Origin: an uncultured Clostridia bacterium
GTDB taxonomy: Bacteria > Bacillota > Clostridia > Christensenellales > CAG-917
Length of the DNA stretch: 64,000 nucleotides
Direction: 5' to 3'
Assembly (NCBI GenBank): GCA_944358385.1
Contig: CALVQW010000001.1
Coordinates: 62,001-126,000 of the forward strand
Part shown: positions 1 to 9,415 of the stretch, piece after piece
How positions within the stretch are numbered: the stretch's first letter is position 1
Layout of the letters: each line of letters opens with the position of its first letter
Position numbers and translations under genes: made by a program
Notes under the pieces: model-generated
The model's input: only the letters and a program-made list of their open reading frames with translations
Told to the model about the DNA's origin: nothing
Database searches by the model: none

Positions 1-870
1 GCGGAGGGTGCGGAGGGCAAGATCCCTTTCCGCGTCACGGTGAAACGTGCGGACAAGCGCATCCCCATGACTTCTGCCGAGATCGCCGCAGCCCTCGGAG
101 GCACTGTGCTTGCGACGGGCAGATTCAGGGTGGATCTCACGGAGTATGACTGCGACTTCAAAGTGGACATCCGCGAGAACGGCTGCGCTCTCGTCTATAC
201 GGACGTGCTTCCCGGTGCGGGCGGGCTGCCCGTGGGGTGTTCCGGACGCGGGATGCTCATGCTTTCGGGCGGCATCGACTCTCCCGTCGCGGCTTATATG
301 ATGGCGAAACGCGGCATGAAGATCTTTGCCGTACACTTCGCGTCCCCGCCTTACACTTCCGAAAAAGCCAGGGAAAAGGTGGTGGAACTGAGGAACATAG
401 TCTCCGCCCACACGGGCAGGATAAAGCTCTTTGTGGTGCCTTTTACGGACATCCAGCTTGCCATACACAAGCATTGCCCCGCAAATTTCATGATCACGAT
501 AATGCGCCGTTTCATGATGCGCATAGCCTGCCGTCTCGCAGACAGATGCGAGTGCGGAGCGGTGATCACGGGAGAGAGCCTGGGGCAGGTCGCCTCCCAG
601 ACGGTGGAGAGCATGACCTGCACGGGGGATACCGCCACACTTCCCATATTTCGTCCCCTCATCGGCATGGACAAGGACGAGATCGTCGCCGTGGCGAAAA
701 AGATCGGCACTTTCGAGACGTCCATACAGCCATATGAAGACTGCTGCACGGTGTTTTTGCCCAAGTCGCCCGTCATACATCCCTCGCTTGCCGCGGTGAG
801 AAAGGCGGAAGCGGCACTCGACGTTGACGCGCTCGTGGAGCAGGCACTCGCCGCTGTGGAGGAGTGCTGA
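1..870 (+). CDS. thiI: tRNA 4-thiouridine synthase ThiI, 3' part (5' end outside window)
   Basis: ThiI adenylates U8 of tRNA and transfers sulfur to make 4-thiouridine. It can also pass sulfur to thiamine synthesis. The open frame runs in from base 1, before the first internal ATG at 40, so about 100 N-terminal residues (NFLD and most of the THUMP domain) lie outside the window. The last part of the THUMP domain is visible, followed by the PP-loop SGGIDSPVAA near base 266-295. The protein ends without a C-terminal rhodanese domain, as in the short Firmicutes form. It is followed by a strong bidirectional terminator and is convergent with the PBP gene. The identification is firm; only the start is unknown. 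Confidence 0.93.
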   Translation, partial: AEGAEGKIPFRVTVKRADKRIPMTSAEIAAALGGTVLATGRFRVDLTEYDCDFKVDIRENGCALVYTDVLPGAGGLPVGCSGRGMLMLSGGIDSPVAAYMMAKRGMKIFAVHFASPPYTSEKAREKVVELRNIVSAHTGRIKLFVVPFTDIQLAIHKHCPANFMITIMRRFMMRIACRLADRCECGAVITGESLGQVASQTVESMTCTGDTATLPIFRPLIGMDKDEIVAVAKKIGTFETSIQPYEDCCTVFLPKSPVIHPSLAAVRKAEAALDVDALVEQALAAVEEC

Positions 871-923
871 CGCGAAAAGCAGGACAAATCGCTTTTAGTC
901 CGCTTTTTATACCCCACATCGAC

Positions 924-950
924 AAAACGACCGCTTAAAGCGGTCGTTTT
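924..950. terminator. Bidirectional intrinsic terminator between thiI and PBP
   Basis: A perfect 13-bp inverted repeat with a one-base loop (arms AAAACGACCGCTT and AAGCGGTCGTTTT) has A-tract and T-tract ends. It can therefore terminate thiI on the plus strand and the PBP gene on the minus strand. Confidence 0.9.
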
Positions 951-968
951 CCCATTGCAAGCGTTATA

Positions 969-3389
969 TCATCGCGCTTTGAGGGCGGAGGGCAGATATG
1001 ACGAAGGGAAGCACGCCTTTTCTTCGCTGCCTATGCTCACGCCGCTTTCCTTTATCACCGTTTCCAGAGTGTAAGTCACTTTGCCGCCGAAGGAGATGGG
1101 GAAGTGGGATATGACGATGCCGAAGGAGGGGTAGCGCGTGTACTCGTCTTTCTTTTCGCACTTTTTGAGGGAGACTTCCCCTATGACCGCGGCGGACGCA
1201 CCCGCGCGCGGACCGTCCGCAAGCGGCAGCAGCGCGCCCGTCCCGCCGTCAAGTCTCGCCACTAGTCTTTTGCCGAGAGCGTCCGTACAATACAGTGCGT
1301 AGATAAAAGGCGTTTCCGCCGTGAAGGAGATCTCCGCGCCGTTCCCCGCCGCCGAGACGTTAAGTGCGGGGGATGCGGAGAGGAAACGCGAGCCTTCCGA
1401 GGAGGGGAGAAAGACGCGGGAGAAAAGCTCCTCGCACACGTACTCGTTCGGGGTGTTCGGGAGTGCGAGCACGGCTCTTCCGCCCTTGAAGGTGGAGTAG
1501 ACGTCCACGCGCTCCTTTACCACGGTGCGGGGGAGGGAGAAGGGCGCTGGAGTCTCTTCGGAGTACAGCTTTTTCCAGATGTTGGAGGAGTGGCGTGCGG
1601 GATGTCCGCCGCCGAGTTCCGTCATCTTCTCTCCGCCGTGCCATACCGCGAGAGTGTGCGCCGAGGTGTAGCTCACGCACCACGCGTCCGTGTTGAAAGA
1701 TGCGTCCTTCTGCACCGTTCCCGTCTTAGCCGCCACATCGAAGGGGAGTGAGGAGAGGGCTTTTGCCGTGCCTTCCCTCGCCGTGTCCGCAAGGCAGTCC
1801 GTGACGAGTGCGGCGGTATCCGGGGAAAAGACCGCCACGCACGCGCTCCCGCCCACCGCCACTTTTCTTCCGTCCTTCACCACCGCGCGGACCAAGTGCG
1901 GACGTACGAAGTTTCCCTCTCTTGCCAGCGCGGAGTACGCTCCCGCAATGGCGATCGATCCCACCCCCTTTTCCGTTGCCCCGAGGGCGAGTGTGAGATG
2001 CGCATCCCGTTCCGTGACGGGCAGACCGAGAGCGGCGCAGCTTGCCGCCCCGCGCTCCGCACCGAGATAGGAGAGCACTTTTACCGCGACGGTGTTGAGA
2101 GAGCGTTCCATCGCCTCGCGCGGCAGGACGTCCCCGTAGTATTTCCCGCCGAAGTTTTCGGGCGACCACCCGCCGAAGTCCGTTCTCTCGTCCTTTAAAG
2201 GCGTGGCGAGAGTGATGACGCCCGCATCCAGTGCGGGAGCGTAGACGGCAAGAGGTTTCATCACCGATCCCGCCTGTCTTTTCACTTCGTAACCCGTGGA
2301 GGAGTAGACGGCGACGATCTCTCCCGTGGCATTGTCCGCAATGACGGCTTCGTTCTCCACCTCTCCGTCCGAGAAATTGGCGGCGTTCTTAGCCGCCGAA
2401 AGGAGAGCGCGCTGCGCGTCCGCGTCGTATGCGGTGAGTATGGTCACGCCGGAGTTTGCCAGCTCATATTCCGTGATCCCCAAAAGTCCGCAAGCCTCTT
2501 TCACCGCCGCCGAGACGTAGTATCGCCACTCCTCGTCCTCTTGCCCGCGGTTTGCGAGGACGAGTGCTTCCGCCTTGGCGCGGTCGCGTTCCGTCTCGTC
2601 TATGCACCCCTCTCGGCACATGACATCGAGGACGAGATCGCGGCGTTCGAGAGCCTTGTCGGGGTGAGACTTCGGGGAGTAGGCGGAAGGGTTTTTCAAA
2701 AGTCCCGCAAGCGTCGCCGCCTGTGCCAAAGTCAGTTCCTCCGGCGTGCAGCCGAAATAGACCTCACTCGCCTCGTTGATGCCGTACGCCCCCGCACCGA
2801 AATATATGACGGAAAGGTACATGGAGAGGATCTCCTCCTTTGAGAAGGCTTCCTCTATCTTGCTTGCCAGCGCGATCTCCTTCATCTTGCGCGAAAGGGT
2901 GCGTTCCGCGCTGAGATGTGTGTTTTTGACAAGCTGTTGCGTGATGGTCGAAGCCCCCTCTACGGTGTGTCCCGCCTTGATATTTCTGATGGCGGCTCTC
3001 GCCATCGCTCTTAGGTCGTAACCTTTGTGGGAGTAAAAACGTCTGTCCTCCTGCGCCACGAAAGCGTCGGTGACGTGTCGGGGGAGAGAGCCGGGCTTGA
3101 CATAGTTGTCCGCGGCATACGGGAGAGGCTCGCCGTGCGCATCCAGCACGACGGGGACAGCCTTTGCGGTGGGAAGGAGAGCGGGATCCAGCTTTACATC
3201 CGCGGTCTCCGCCCTGAACCACGCGTAACCTCCCAAAAGCAAAGCCCCCGCGAGGAGAAGGAGGACGGCAAGGACGATGCCCGCGGCTAAGGCGGCTCTT
3301 TTCCCTCTGCGTCTCCCGCGCTTGTTTCCCTCACGTCCCACGGACGGAGAAGATGTGTTTGCGGCAAAATGCGACTTTCCCTCTTTCAT
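969..3389 (-). CDS. Class A penicillin-binding protein (glycosyltransferase/transpeptidase)
   Basis: This is a bifunctional peptidoglycan polymerase and crosslinker anchored in the cytoplasmic membrane. The 806-aa product has a short Arg/Lys-rich cytoplasmic tail, one membrane segment at about 32-57, and a GT51 domain. The GT51 domain carries EDRRFYSHKG (Glu114) and EGASTITQQLVKN (about 144-156). The transpeptidase domain has SxxK at Ser375-Lys378, SLN at 430-432 and KTG at 555-557. All catalytic motifs are intact. The C-terminal 200 residues are a divergent beta-rich tail. Length and motif spacing fit the PBP1A/PBP2c group. It is a single gene, divergent from miaB across a 118-bp promoter region. 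Which PBP1 subclass it belongs to is not certain. Confidence 0.93.
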   Translation of the reverse strand: MKEGKSHFAANTSSPSVGREGNKRGRRRGKRAALAAGIVLAVLLLLAGALLLGGYAWFRAETADVKLDPALLPTAKAVPVVLDAHGEPLPYAADNYVKPGSLPRHVTDAFVAQEDRRFYSHKGYDLRAMARAAIRNIKAGHTVEGASTITQQLVKNTHLSAERTLSRKMKEIALASKIEEAFSKEEILSMYLSVIYFGAGAYGINEASEVYFGCTPEELTLAQAATLAGLLKNPSAYSPKSHPDKALERRDLVLDVMCREGCIDETERDRAKAEALVLANRGQEDEEWRYYVSAAVKEACGLLGITEYELANSGVTILTAYDADAQRALLSAAKNAANFSDGEVENEAVIADNATGEIVAVYSSTGYEVKRQAGSVMKPLAVYAPALDAGVITLATPLKDERTDFGGWSPENFGGKYYGDVLPREAMERSLNTVAVKVLSYLGAERGAASCAALGLPVTERDAHLTLALGATEKGVGSIAIAGAYSALAREGNFVRPHLVRAVVKDGRKVAVGGSACVAVFSPDTAALVTDCLADTAREGTAKALSSLPFDVAAKTGTVQKDASFNTDAWCVSYTSAHTLAVWHGGEKMTELGGGHPARHSSNIWKKLYSEETPAPFSLPRTVVKERVDVYSTFKGGRAVLALPNTPNEYVCEELFSRVFLPSSEGSRFLSASPALNVSAAGNGAEISFTAETPFIYALYCTDALGKRLVARLDGGTGALLPLADGPRAGASAAVIGEVSLKKCEKKDEYTRYPSFGIVISHFPISFGGKVTYTLETVIKESGVSIGSEEKACFPSSYLPSALKAR

Positions 3390-3401
3390 CGTGATTTATT
3401 A

Positions 3402-3430
3402 TTGTGTTTTCGCCCGCTTTTATGTATAAT
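3402..3430 (+). promoter_or_regulatory. Sigma-A type promoter for miaB operon
   Basis: TTGTGT at 3402-3407 and TATAAT at 3425-3430 are separated by 17 bp. They lie about 80 bp upstream of the miaB start in the divergent PBP/miaB gap. Confidence 0.75.
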
Positions 3431-3507
3431 TGTAAAATCGGGAAAAGAGCGCGCGCCCGTACACATATGCGCGCGGCGGCATGTAAAAAGCCGCAAGAAA
3501 GGAAGAA

Positions 3508-4857
3508 ATGAGATATAAGATCGTCACATACGGCTGTCAGATGAACGTACACGAGTCCGAGAAGATAGCGGGACTGCTCGAAGGTATGGGCGGAGTGCCG
3601 TGCGGGGAAGGAGAGAGCGCGGACGTCATCGTGTTCAACACCTGCTGCATACGCGGCAATGCGGAAAGACGCGCTCTCGGGAACATCGGCGTCGTCAAAG
3701 CCGAGAAGAAGAAAAATCCCGACCTCGTCATCGCGGTGGTAGGCTGTATGACGCAGCAGAGCGGCACCGCCGAGATGGTGAAGGAGAGGTATCCTTACGT
3801 GGATATAGTGCTTGGCACGCGCAACATCTTCGACCTTCCCTCGGAGATAGAGAAAGTGCGCGCCTCCCGCGCCGCGGTGAAGAAACGTTCGGACAAGCGT
3901 TACCGCGCGTTCAGGACGGAGTTTGCCGAGGACTATCTCACTCTCGACGAGGCGGCTCCCGTCGCAAGGACGAGTTTCCCCAACGCATGGGTGAACATAA
4001 TTTACGGGTGCAACAATTTCTGCACCTATTGCATCGTCCCCTATGTCAGGGGGCGGGAGCTTTCCCGTCCCGCGTCCGCGGTGCTGGACGAGGTGAAAAG
4101 AGCGGTGGACGAGGGCTACGGCGAGATAACTCTGCTCGGACAGAACGTCAACTCCTACGGACACGACCTTGCGGGCGGGGAGAGCTTTGAGAAACTGCTG
4201 AGGGAGATCGGCAGGATAGAGGGGAAATTCCGCGTGAGGTTCATGACCTCGCACCCCAAGGACCTCACGGACGGCGTGATCGCGGCGATGGCGGAGAGCG
4301 ACAGGATAGCCAAGAATATACATCTGCCCGTGCAGTCGGGTTCGGACAAAGTACTCAAAGACATGAACCGCAGGTACACCCGCGACAGATATTTCTCTCT
4401 CATAGAAAAACTGCGCGCCGCCATGCCCGACATCGGCATCACCACGGATGTCATGGTGGGCTTCCCCACGGAGACGGAGGCGGACTTTGAGGACACTCTC
4501 GACCTCGTGCGCAGAGTGCGTTTCTCAAATGCGTTCACCTTCATATATTCGCCGAGGAAGGGGACTCCCGCGGCGGCGATGCCCCAGCTCCCTTACGCCG
4601 AAAAGCGCGCGAGGATAGGAGAACTCATAAAATTGCAGAACTCCATAACCAAGGAACTTTCCGAGGATTACGTGGGCGGGGTGTATGAGGTGCTTGCCGA
4701 GGACGTCTCTCCCAAGCACCCCGGCATGCTCTGCGGCAGGACGGAGAGCGGCAGGCTCGCAACCTTCCCCGGAGAGAGGGAGATGATAGGACGTTTCGTC
4801 AACGTCAGGATAACGGAGGCGCGTTCGGCGTCCCTGTTCGGCACAGTGGAGGAATGA
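3508..4857 (+). CDS. miaB: tRNA-2-methylthio-N6-dimethylallyladenosine synthase MiaB
   Basis: This radical-SAM methylthiotransferase converts i6A37 to ms2i6A37 in tRNA, acting after MiaA, which is encoded in the same operon. The 449-aa protein shows the UPF0004 domain cysteines (Cys10, Cys46, Cys80) that hold the auxiliary 4Fe-4S cluster. It also has the radical-SAM CxxxCxxC (Cys168, Cys172, Cys175 in YGCNNFCTYC) and a C-terminal TRAM domain after about residue 385. The motif YVRGRE after the cluster is typical of MiaB rather than MtaB/RimO. The ATG at 3508 has a GGAAG Shine-Dalgarno. It is the first gene of miaB-mutS-mutL-miaA, and its stop overlaps mutS. Confidence 0.96.
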   Translation: MRYKIVTYGCQMNVHESEKIAGLLEGMGGVPCGEGESADVIVFNTCCIRGNAERRALGNIGVVKAEKKKNPDLVIAVVGCMTQQSGTAEMVKERYPYVDIVLGTRNIFDLPSEIEKVRASRAAVKKRSDKRYRAFRTEFAEDYLTLDEAAPVARTSFPNAWVNIIYGCNNFCTYCIVPYVRGRELSRPASAVLDEVKRAVDEGYGEITLLGQNVNSYGHDLAGGESFEKLLREIGRIEGKFRVRFMTSHPKDLTDGVIAAMAESDRIAKNIHLPVQSGSDKVLKDMNRRYTRDRYFSLIEKLRAAMPDIGITTDVMVGFPTETEADFEDTLDLVRRVRFSNAFTFIYSPRKGTPAAAMPQLPYAEKRARIGELIKLQNSITKELSEDYVGGVYEVLAEDVSPKHPGMLCGRTESGRLATFPGEREMIGRFVNVRITEARSASLFGTVEE

Positions 4858-7490
4858 TGGAAATCGACGTGAGCAAACTTTCGCCCATGATGCAGAGATA
4901 TTTCGAGATAAAATCAAACTATCACGATTGTCTGCTGTTTTTCAGGCTGGGCGACTTTTACGAGATGTTTTTCGAGGACGCGGAGACGGCGTCGCGGGTG
5001 CTCGATCTCACCCTCACGGGCAGGGACTGCGGCTTGAAGGACAGGCGCGCGCCCATGTGCGGAGTGCCTTATCACGCCGTGGACAGCTACATCCGCCGCC
5101 TCATAGACGCGGGCTACAGAGTGGCGATATGCGAGCAGCTCACCGATCCCGCCACTTCAAAAGGTATGCTGGAACGCGACGTGGTGAGGGTGGTCACGCC
5201 GGGTACGGTGATGGAGGAGGAGATCCTCGACGAAAAGACCACCAATTATCTCGCGTCCGTCTGCCTCTCCGGCAACGCGTTCGGGCTGGCGTGGACGGAC
5301 ATCAGCACGGGGGAATTCGGGCTTTACGAGTATGATGGCGAGGATTGGGCTACGCGCCTTTCGGACATCCTGTCCTCGCTCGCTCCCGCGGAATTCGTGT
5401 GCAACGAGGAGTTCGAGTCCGCGTGGCGCAATGTGCCGTATTTTTCTTCGTCCGACGTGCGTCCGCGCTGTCGGCACGAGTTCGCATACAACTTCCGCAC
5501 CGCGGAGAAAAAGCTGACTTCCGCGCTCGGCGTGGCGTCTCTTGCGGCATTCGAGTGCGAGGACAAGAAGTTTGCGGTCTCCGCAGCGGGCGGGCTTTTG
5601 GAATATCTCACCCAGACGCAGAAACGCTCTCTCTCGCAGCTCAGGGGAGTGACCTATCTTCACGACAACACTTTCATGTTGCTGGATGCGGCGACGAGGC
5701 GCAATCTGGAACTCACCGCCCGCGCACGCGACGGCAAAAAGACGGGTTCGCTCATCGGAGTGCTGGACCGCACTCATACGGCGATGGGCGCGCGCACACT
5801 CCGCGCGTGGCTGGAAAGACCGCTCCGCGACGAGAAAGCCATAAACGCCCGCCTCAATGCCGTGGAAGTGTTTGCGGCGGACAGAGCGTTGCGGGACGCG
5901 GTGGGAGAGCTGCTCGCGGATGTCAGGGATCTTGAAAGGCTGTCCGCACGGGTGGCGTACGGCTCTGCATCTCCCGGCACGCTCATCTCCGTCTCGGACA
6001 CTCTCAACGTGCTTCCCGCGCTAAAAAAGGCGATCACGGGAGTCAAAGACACCCTCGTCAGGCGCATCGCCGCCGACATCGAGCCTCTCCCGCAGCTCGC
6101 TTCCGTGCTGGATGCGGCTTTGGACAGGGGGATAAGCAAGCAGGAAAAGGGCGCGAGCGTCAACATCATAGCCCGCGGTTACAGCAAAGAGCTGGACGCT
6201 CTCAGAGACATCAAAGCCACCGCGCAGGAGTGGATGACCAATCTCGAAGCGCGGGAGCGCGAGGCAACGGGCATCAAGACCCTCAAAGTGCGCTACAACA
6301 AAGTGTTCGGCTACTACATCGAGGTGTCCAATTCCTTCCTGGACAAAGTGCCTTACCGCTATCAGCGCAAGCAGACGCTGGTGGGCGGCGAACGTTTCGT
6401 CACGGAGGAATTGAAGGAGCTTGAGACCAGGATACTCACCGCGCACGAGGAGGCTACCGCGCTGGAAAACAGCATCTTCGCGGGGCTGAAAGACGCCGTT
6501 CTGGAAAAGCTTGAGTCCCTGCAAAGGACGGCGCGCGCCATCGCCGTGCTGGACGTCATACATTCCTTCGCTGCCGTCGCGGTGAGGGAGAATTACGTCA
6601 AACCCGTCATCAATTCCAAGGTCAAAGCGATCGACATCAAAGGGGGCAGGCATCCCGTCGTCGAGACGCTGATGGACAGGGGCGCGTATGTCCCCAACGA
6701 CACCTTGCTCGACGGCGGCGACAACCGCACCATCATCCTCACGGGACCGAATATGGCGGGCAAAAGCACCTATATGCGCCAGGTGGCACTCATCACGCTG
6801 ATGGCGCACATCGGCTCATTTGTCCCCGCAAAGAGTGCGGAGATCACGCTCACGGACAGGATATTCACCAGGATAGGCGCGAGCGACGACCTTTCGGGCG
6901 GGCAGTCCACCTTCATGGTGGAGATGATAGAAGTCGCCACCATACTCAATTACGCGACATCCGCGTCCCTTCTCATTTTGGACGAGATAGGGCGGGGGAC
7001 CTCCACCTACGACGGACTGAGCATCGCATGGGCGGTGTTGGAGTACATCACTTCGGAGATCCGTGCCAAGACGCTGTTCGCCACCCATTTCCATGAACTC
7101 ACGGACGCCGAGAATTTCGGCGGCGTGAAGAACTACCGCGTGTTGGTCAGCGAGAGCAAGGACAGGATAGTCTTTTTGCACAAGATCGCGCGCGGGAGCG
7201 CGTCAAGGAGTTTCGGCGTGGAAGTCGCGGCTTTGGCGGGCGTGAAAAAGAAGGTCATCGAAAGGGCGGGGCGCATCATGCGGGAGCTTGAACGCAGGGC
7301 GGAAGGACGAGACTCCAACAGCATCCTGCTCGCGTCCGACGACGGCGCGAAAGCCGTCAGACAGACCAGCCTTTTCGACAGAGAGGAGAGCGAAGTGGAA
7401 AAAGAATTGCGCGAGATCGACGTCGAGAACCTGACGCCCTTGCAGGCACTCACCGTTCTCAACGATCTCAAAAAGAAAACGGAAGGTTGA
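4854..7490 (+). CDS. mutS: DNA mismatch repair ATPase MutS
   Basis: This is the mismatch-recognition clamp of post-replicative repair. The 878-aa protein has the mismatch-reading F-Y-E (Phe35-Tyr-Glu37 in GDFYEMF). Connector, core and clamp domains follow, then an ABC-type ATPase with Walker A GPNMAGKST near 630, the GGQST signature and Walker B LLILDEIGRGTST near 707. The C-terminus has the helix-turn-helix dimerisation region and a QTSLF segment resembling a beta-clamp-binding motif. Two adjacent ATGs (4854 and 4857) both overlap the miaB stop; the Shine-Dalgarno GGAGGA slightly favours the second. It is coupled to mutL downstream. Confidence 0.97.
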   Translation: MMEIDVSKLSPMMQRYFEIKSNYHDCLLFFRLGDFYEMFFEDAETASRVLDLTLTGRDCGLKDRRAPMCGVPYHAVDSYIRRLIDAGYRVAICEQLTDPATSKGMLERDVVRVVTPGTVMEEEILDEKTTNYLASVCLSGNAFGLAWTDISTGEFGLYEYDGEDWATRLSDILSSLAPAEFVCNEEFESAWRNVPYFSSSDVRPRCRHEFAYNFRTAEKKLTSALGVASLAAFECEDKKFAVSAAGGLLEYLTQTQKRSLSQLRGVTYLHDNTFMLLDAATRRNLELTARARDGKKTGSLIGVLDRTHTAMGARTLRAWLERPLRDEKAINARLNAVEVFAADRALRDAVGELLADVRDLERLSARVAYGSASPGTLISVSDTLNVLPALKKAITGVKDTLVRRIAADIEPLPQLASVLDAALDRGISKQEKGASVNIIARGYSKELDALRDIKATAQEWMTNLEAREREATGIKTLKVRYNKVFGYYIEVSNSFLDKVPYRYQRKQTLVGGERFVTEELKELETRILTAHEEATALENSIFAGLKDAVLEKLESLQRTARAIAVLDVIHSFAAVAVRENYVKPVINSKVKAIDIKGGRHPVVETLMDRGAYVPNDTLLDGGDNRTIILTGPNMAGKSTYMRQVALITLMAHIGSFVPAKSAEITLTDRIFTRIGASDDLSGGQSTFMVEMIEVATILNYATSASLLILDEIGRGTSTYDGLSIAWAVLEYITSEIRAKTLFATHFHELTDAENFGGVKNYRVLVSESKDRIVFLHKIARGSASRSFGVEVAALAGVKKKVIERAGRIMRELERRAEGRDSNSILLASDDGAKAVRQTSLFDREESEVEKELREIDVENLTPLQALTVLNDLKKKTEG

Positions 7491-7492
7491 AT

Positions 7493-9415
7493 ATGGGAAG
7501 GATAAACATTCTCGGGCCGGGAGTTTTCAATATGATATCCGCAGGCGAGGTGGTGGAACGCCCCGCCTCCGTCGTCAAGGAGCTGGTGGAAAACAGCCTC
7601 GACGCGGGTGCTACGGAGGTCTCGATCGTCATCGAGGAGGGCGGCATAAGGCGCATCTCGGTGAACGACAACGGGACGGGCATACTCCCCGACGATATGA
7701 GAGCGGCGTTTTTGCCGCACGCCACCAGCAAACTTGCCGAGATCACGGATCTGGACACCGTGGCGACTTTGGGTTTCCGCGGAGAGGCTCTGGCCAGCAT
7801 CGCATCGGTCAGCGAAGTCACCATGATCTCGCGTGCGGACGGCGCGGAGAGCGCGCGTCTCATACGCCTTGAAGGGGGCAGAGTGACGGACGAGTGCGAA
7901 GACGCCCGCGCAAAAGGCACGTCAATCACGGTGGAAAATCTCTTTTTCAACACTCCCGCGCGCCTGAAATTCCTCAAAAAAGCCTCCGTCGAACAGGGTT
8001 ACATCATCGACGCGGTGGAAAAGATCGTCCTTGCCGATCCCTCCGTCAGGATCACCCTCGAAAACGAGAAGGGGATGTTGTTGGAACACGCGGGCGGCAG
8101 TCTCGCGGACGCGATGGCGGCGGTCTATCCCAACCTCGATCTCACCAGATTCGTGGCGGTGGAGAGGACGTCGTCTGCCGGGATCAGAGTGAGCGGGTTC
8201 GTCTCCGAGGTGGATTACACCGCGCCCACCAGATCGCGCCAGACCGTCATAGTCAACGGCAGAGTCGTGAGCGTGGACACCGTTTCCGCCGCCGTTGACA
8301 AGGCGTACCGCGATTATCTTGTCAAACGCACCTATCCAATGTACGTGCTGGACGTTCTCGTGCCTTTCGACGAGGTGGACGTCAACGTGCATCCCGCCAA
8401 ATCCGAAGTGCGTTTCCGCAACAAAAACGCCGTTTTCGGGGCAGTTTTCAGGGCGGTCGAAGAGGCGTTGCAAGGGGATCTCGGCAGCAAGGAACATGGT
8501 TTCGAGCGTGTGGATGCGGCAAGATCACCTTACGAAAGTTACGAACAGACCGCCATCGACACCGCCGCGCTTTACACCCACGAAGGCACGGTCTCGCCGT
8601 ACGGCACGGTGGATGCAGGCCCCGCCGCTTATCCGGATGTCCCGTTCGACATTTCTTCGTTGCGCGGTATGGGCGGAGTGCGCGGTGAGCGTCGGCAGGT
8701 CTCGGACAGTCCCGTCGCGCCTTTTTCCGTCGGCGACTACGATGACAGCCGTTACGACAGCCGCACGGACGCTTTCGTCACCGCGGTCACGCAGGACGAC
8801 GATGAGGATTTAGCGAACAGTTTGACCAACAAGTTCAGACTGTTCGACGGCGCGGTGGTCGGTCAGGTGTTCGACACCTATCTCATCGTCGAGCGCGCAA
8901 ATGTCGTTTACATCATCGACCAGCACGCCGCGCACGAGCGTATCCTCTACGACAAACTCTCCGAGTCGCTGCGCCCCGAATATGCGCAGACGCTCCTCAT
9001 CCCGCACAAACTCCGCCTTTCGGGTGAGGAAGGGGAATATTTCGAGAAGTTGATGCCCGCACTCAACGACATGGGCTTTTCCGTTGAGAAGAAACCGGGG
9101 AGTTTCATTGTCTATGCCGTGCCCGAACCCGTCGTCAGGATGGATTTCGAGCGTTTTCTCGGCGAGTTGTTCTCGCACATGCCAGACGACGGCGAGATCA
9201 AACTTTCGGATATAATGAAGGAGACGGTGTGCCGTGACGCCTGTCGCGCAGCGATCAAAGGCGGCGAGCATCTCACCAAACGTCAGATCGAGTACGTACT
9301 CGCGCATTTTATGGACGCCAACGGCGACCTTCCGCAGAAATGCCCGCACGGACGCCCCGCCGTCGTCGCGCTCACCAAGCGTGACTTCGAAAAGATGTTC
9401 AGGAGGACGGTGTGA
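7493..9415 (+). CDS. mutL: DNA mismatch repair endonuclease MutL
   Basis: This GHKL ATPase is recruited by MutS. The N-terminal domain shows ENSLDAGA, DNGTGI, ATSKL and GFRGEALASI. The C-terminal domain has endonuclease motifs: DQHAAHERILYD (canonical DQHAxxExxxxE, here ending in Asp instead of Glu), ACRAAI and CPHGRP. It is therefore a nicking MutL, as expected in an organism without MutH. The frame opens at a TTG at 7487, but GGAAGG at 7481-7486 sits six bases before the ATG at 7493, so I choose that start (640 aa). A low-complexity linker of about 130 residues joins the two domains. The gene overlaps miaA by GTGA. Confidence 0.96.
   Translation: MGRINILGPGVFNMISAGEVVERPASVVKELVENSLDAGATEVSIVIEEGGIRRISVNDNGTGILPDDMRAAFLPHATSKLAEITDLDTVATLGFRGEALASIASVSEVTMISRADGAESARLIRLEGGRVTDECEDARAKGTSITVENLFFNTPARLKFLKKASVEQGYIIDAVEKIVLADPSVRITLENEKGMLLEHAGGSLADAMAAVYPNLDLTRFVAVERTSSAGIRVSGFVSEVDYTAPTRSRQTVIVNGRVVSVDTVSAAVDKAYRDYLVKRTYPMYVLDVLVPFDEVDVNVHPAKSEVRFRNKNAVFGAVFRAVEEALQGDLGSKEHGFERVDAARSPYESYEQTAIDTAALYTHEGTVSPYGTVDAGPAAYPDVPFDISSLRGMGGVRGERRQVSDSPVAPFSVGDYDDSRYDSRTDAFVTAVTQDDDEDLANSLTNKFRLFDGAVVGQVFDTYLIVERANVVYIIDQHAAHERILYDKLSESLRPEYAQTLLIPHKLRLSGEEGEYFEKLMPALNDMGFSVEKKPGSFIVYAVPEPVVRMDFERFLGELFSHMPDDGEIKLSDIMKETVCRDACRAAIKGGEHLTKRQIEYVLAHFMDANGDLPQKCPHGRPAVVALTKRDFEKMFRRTV

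Noticed and set aside
3331..4323. 330-codon minus-strand frame antisense to miaB
   Set aside because: It is a shadow of a well-supported gene and His/Arg-rich as typical for antisense frames.
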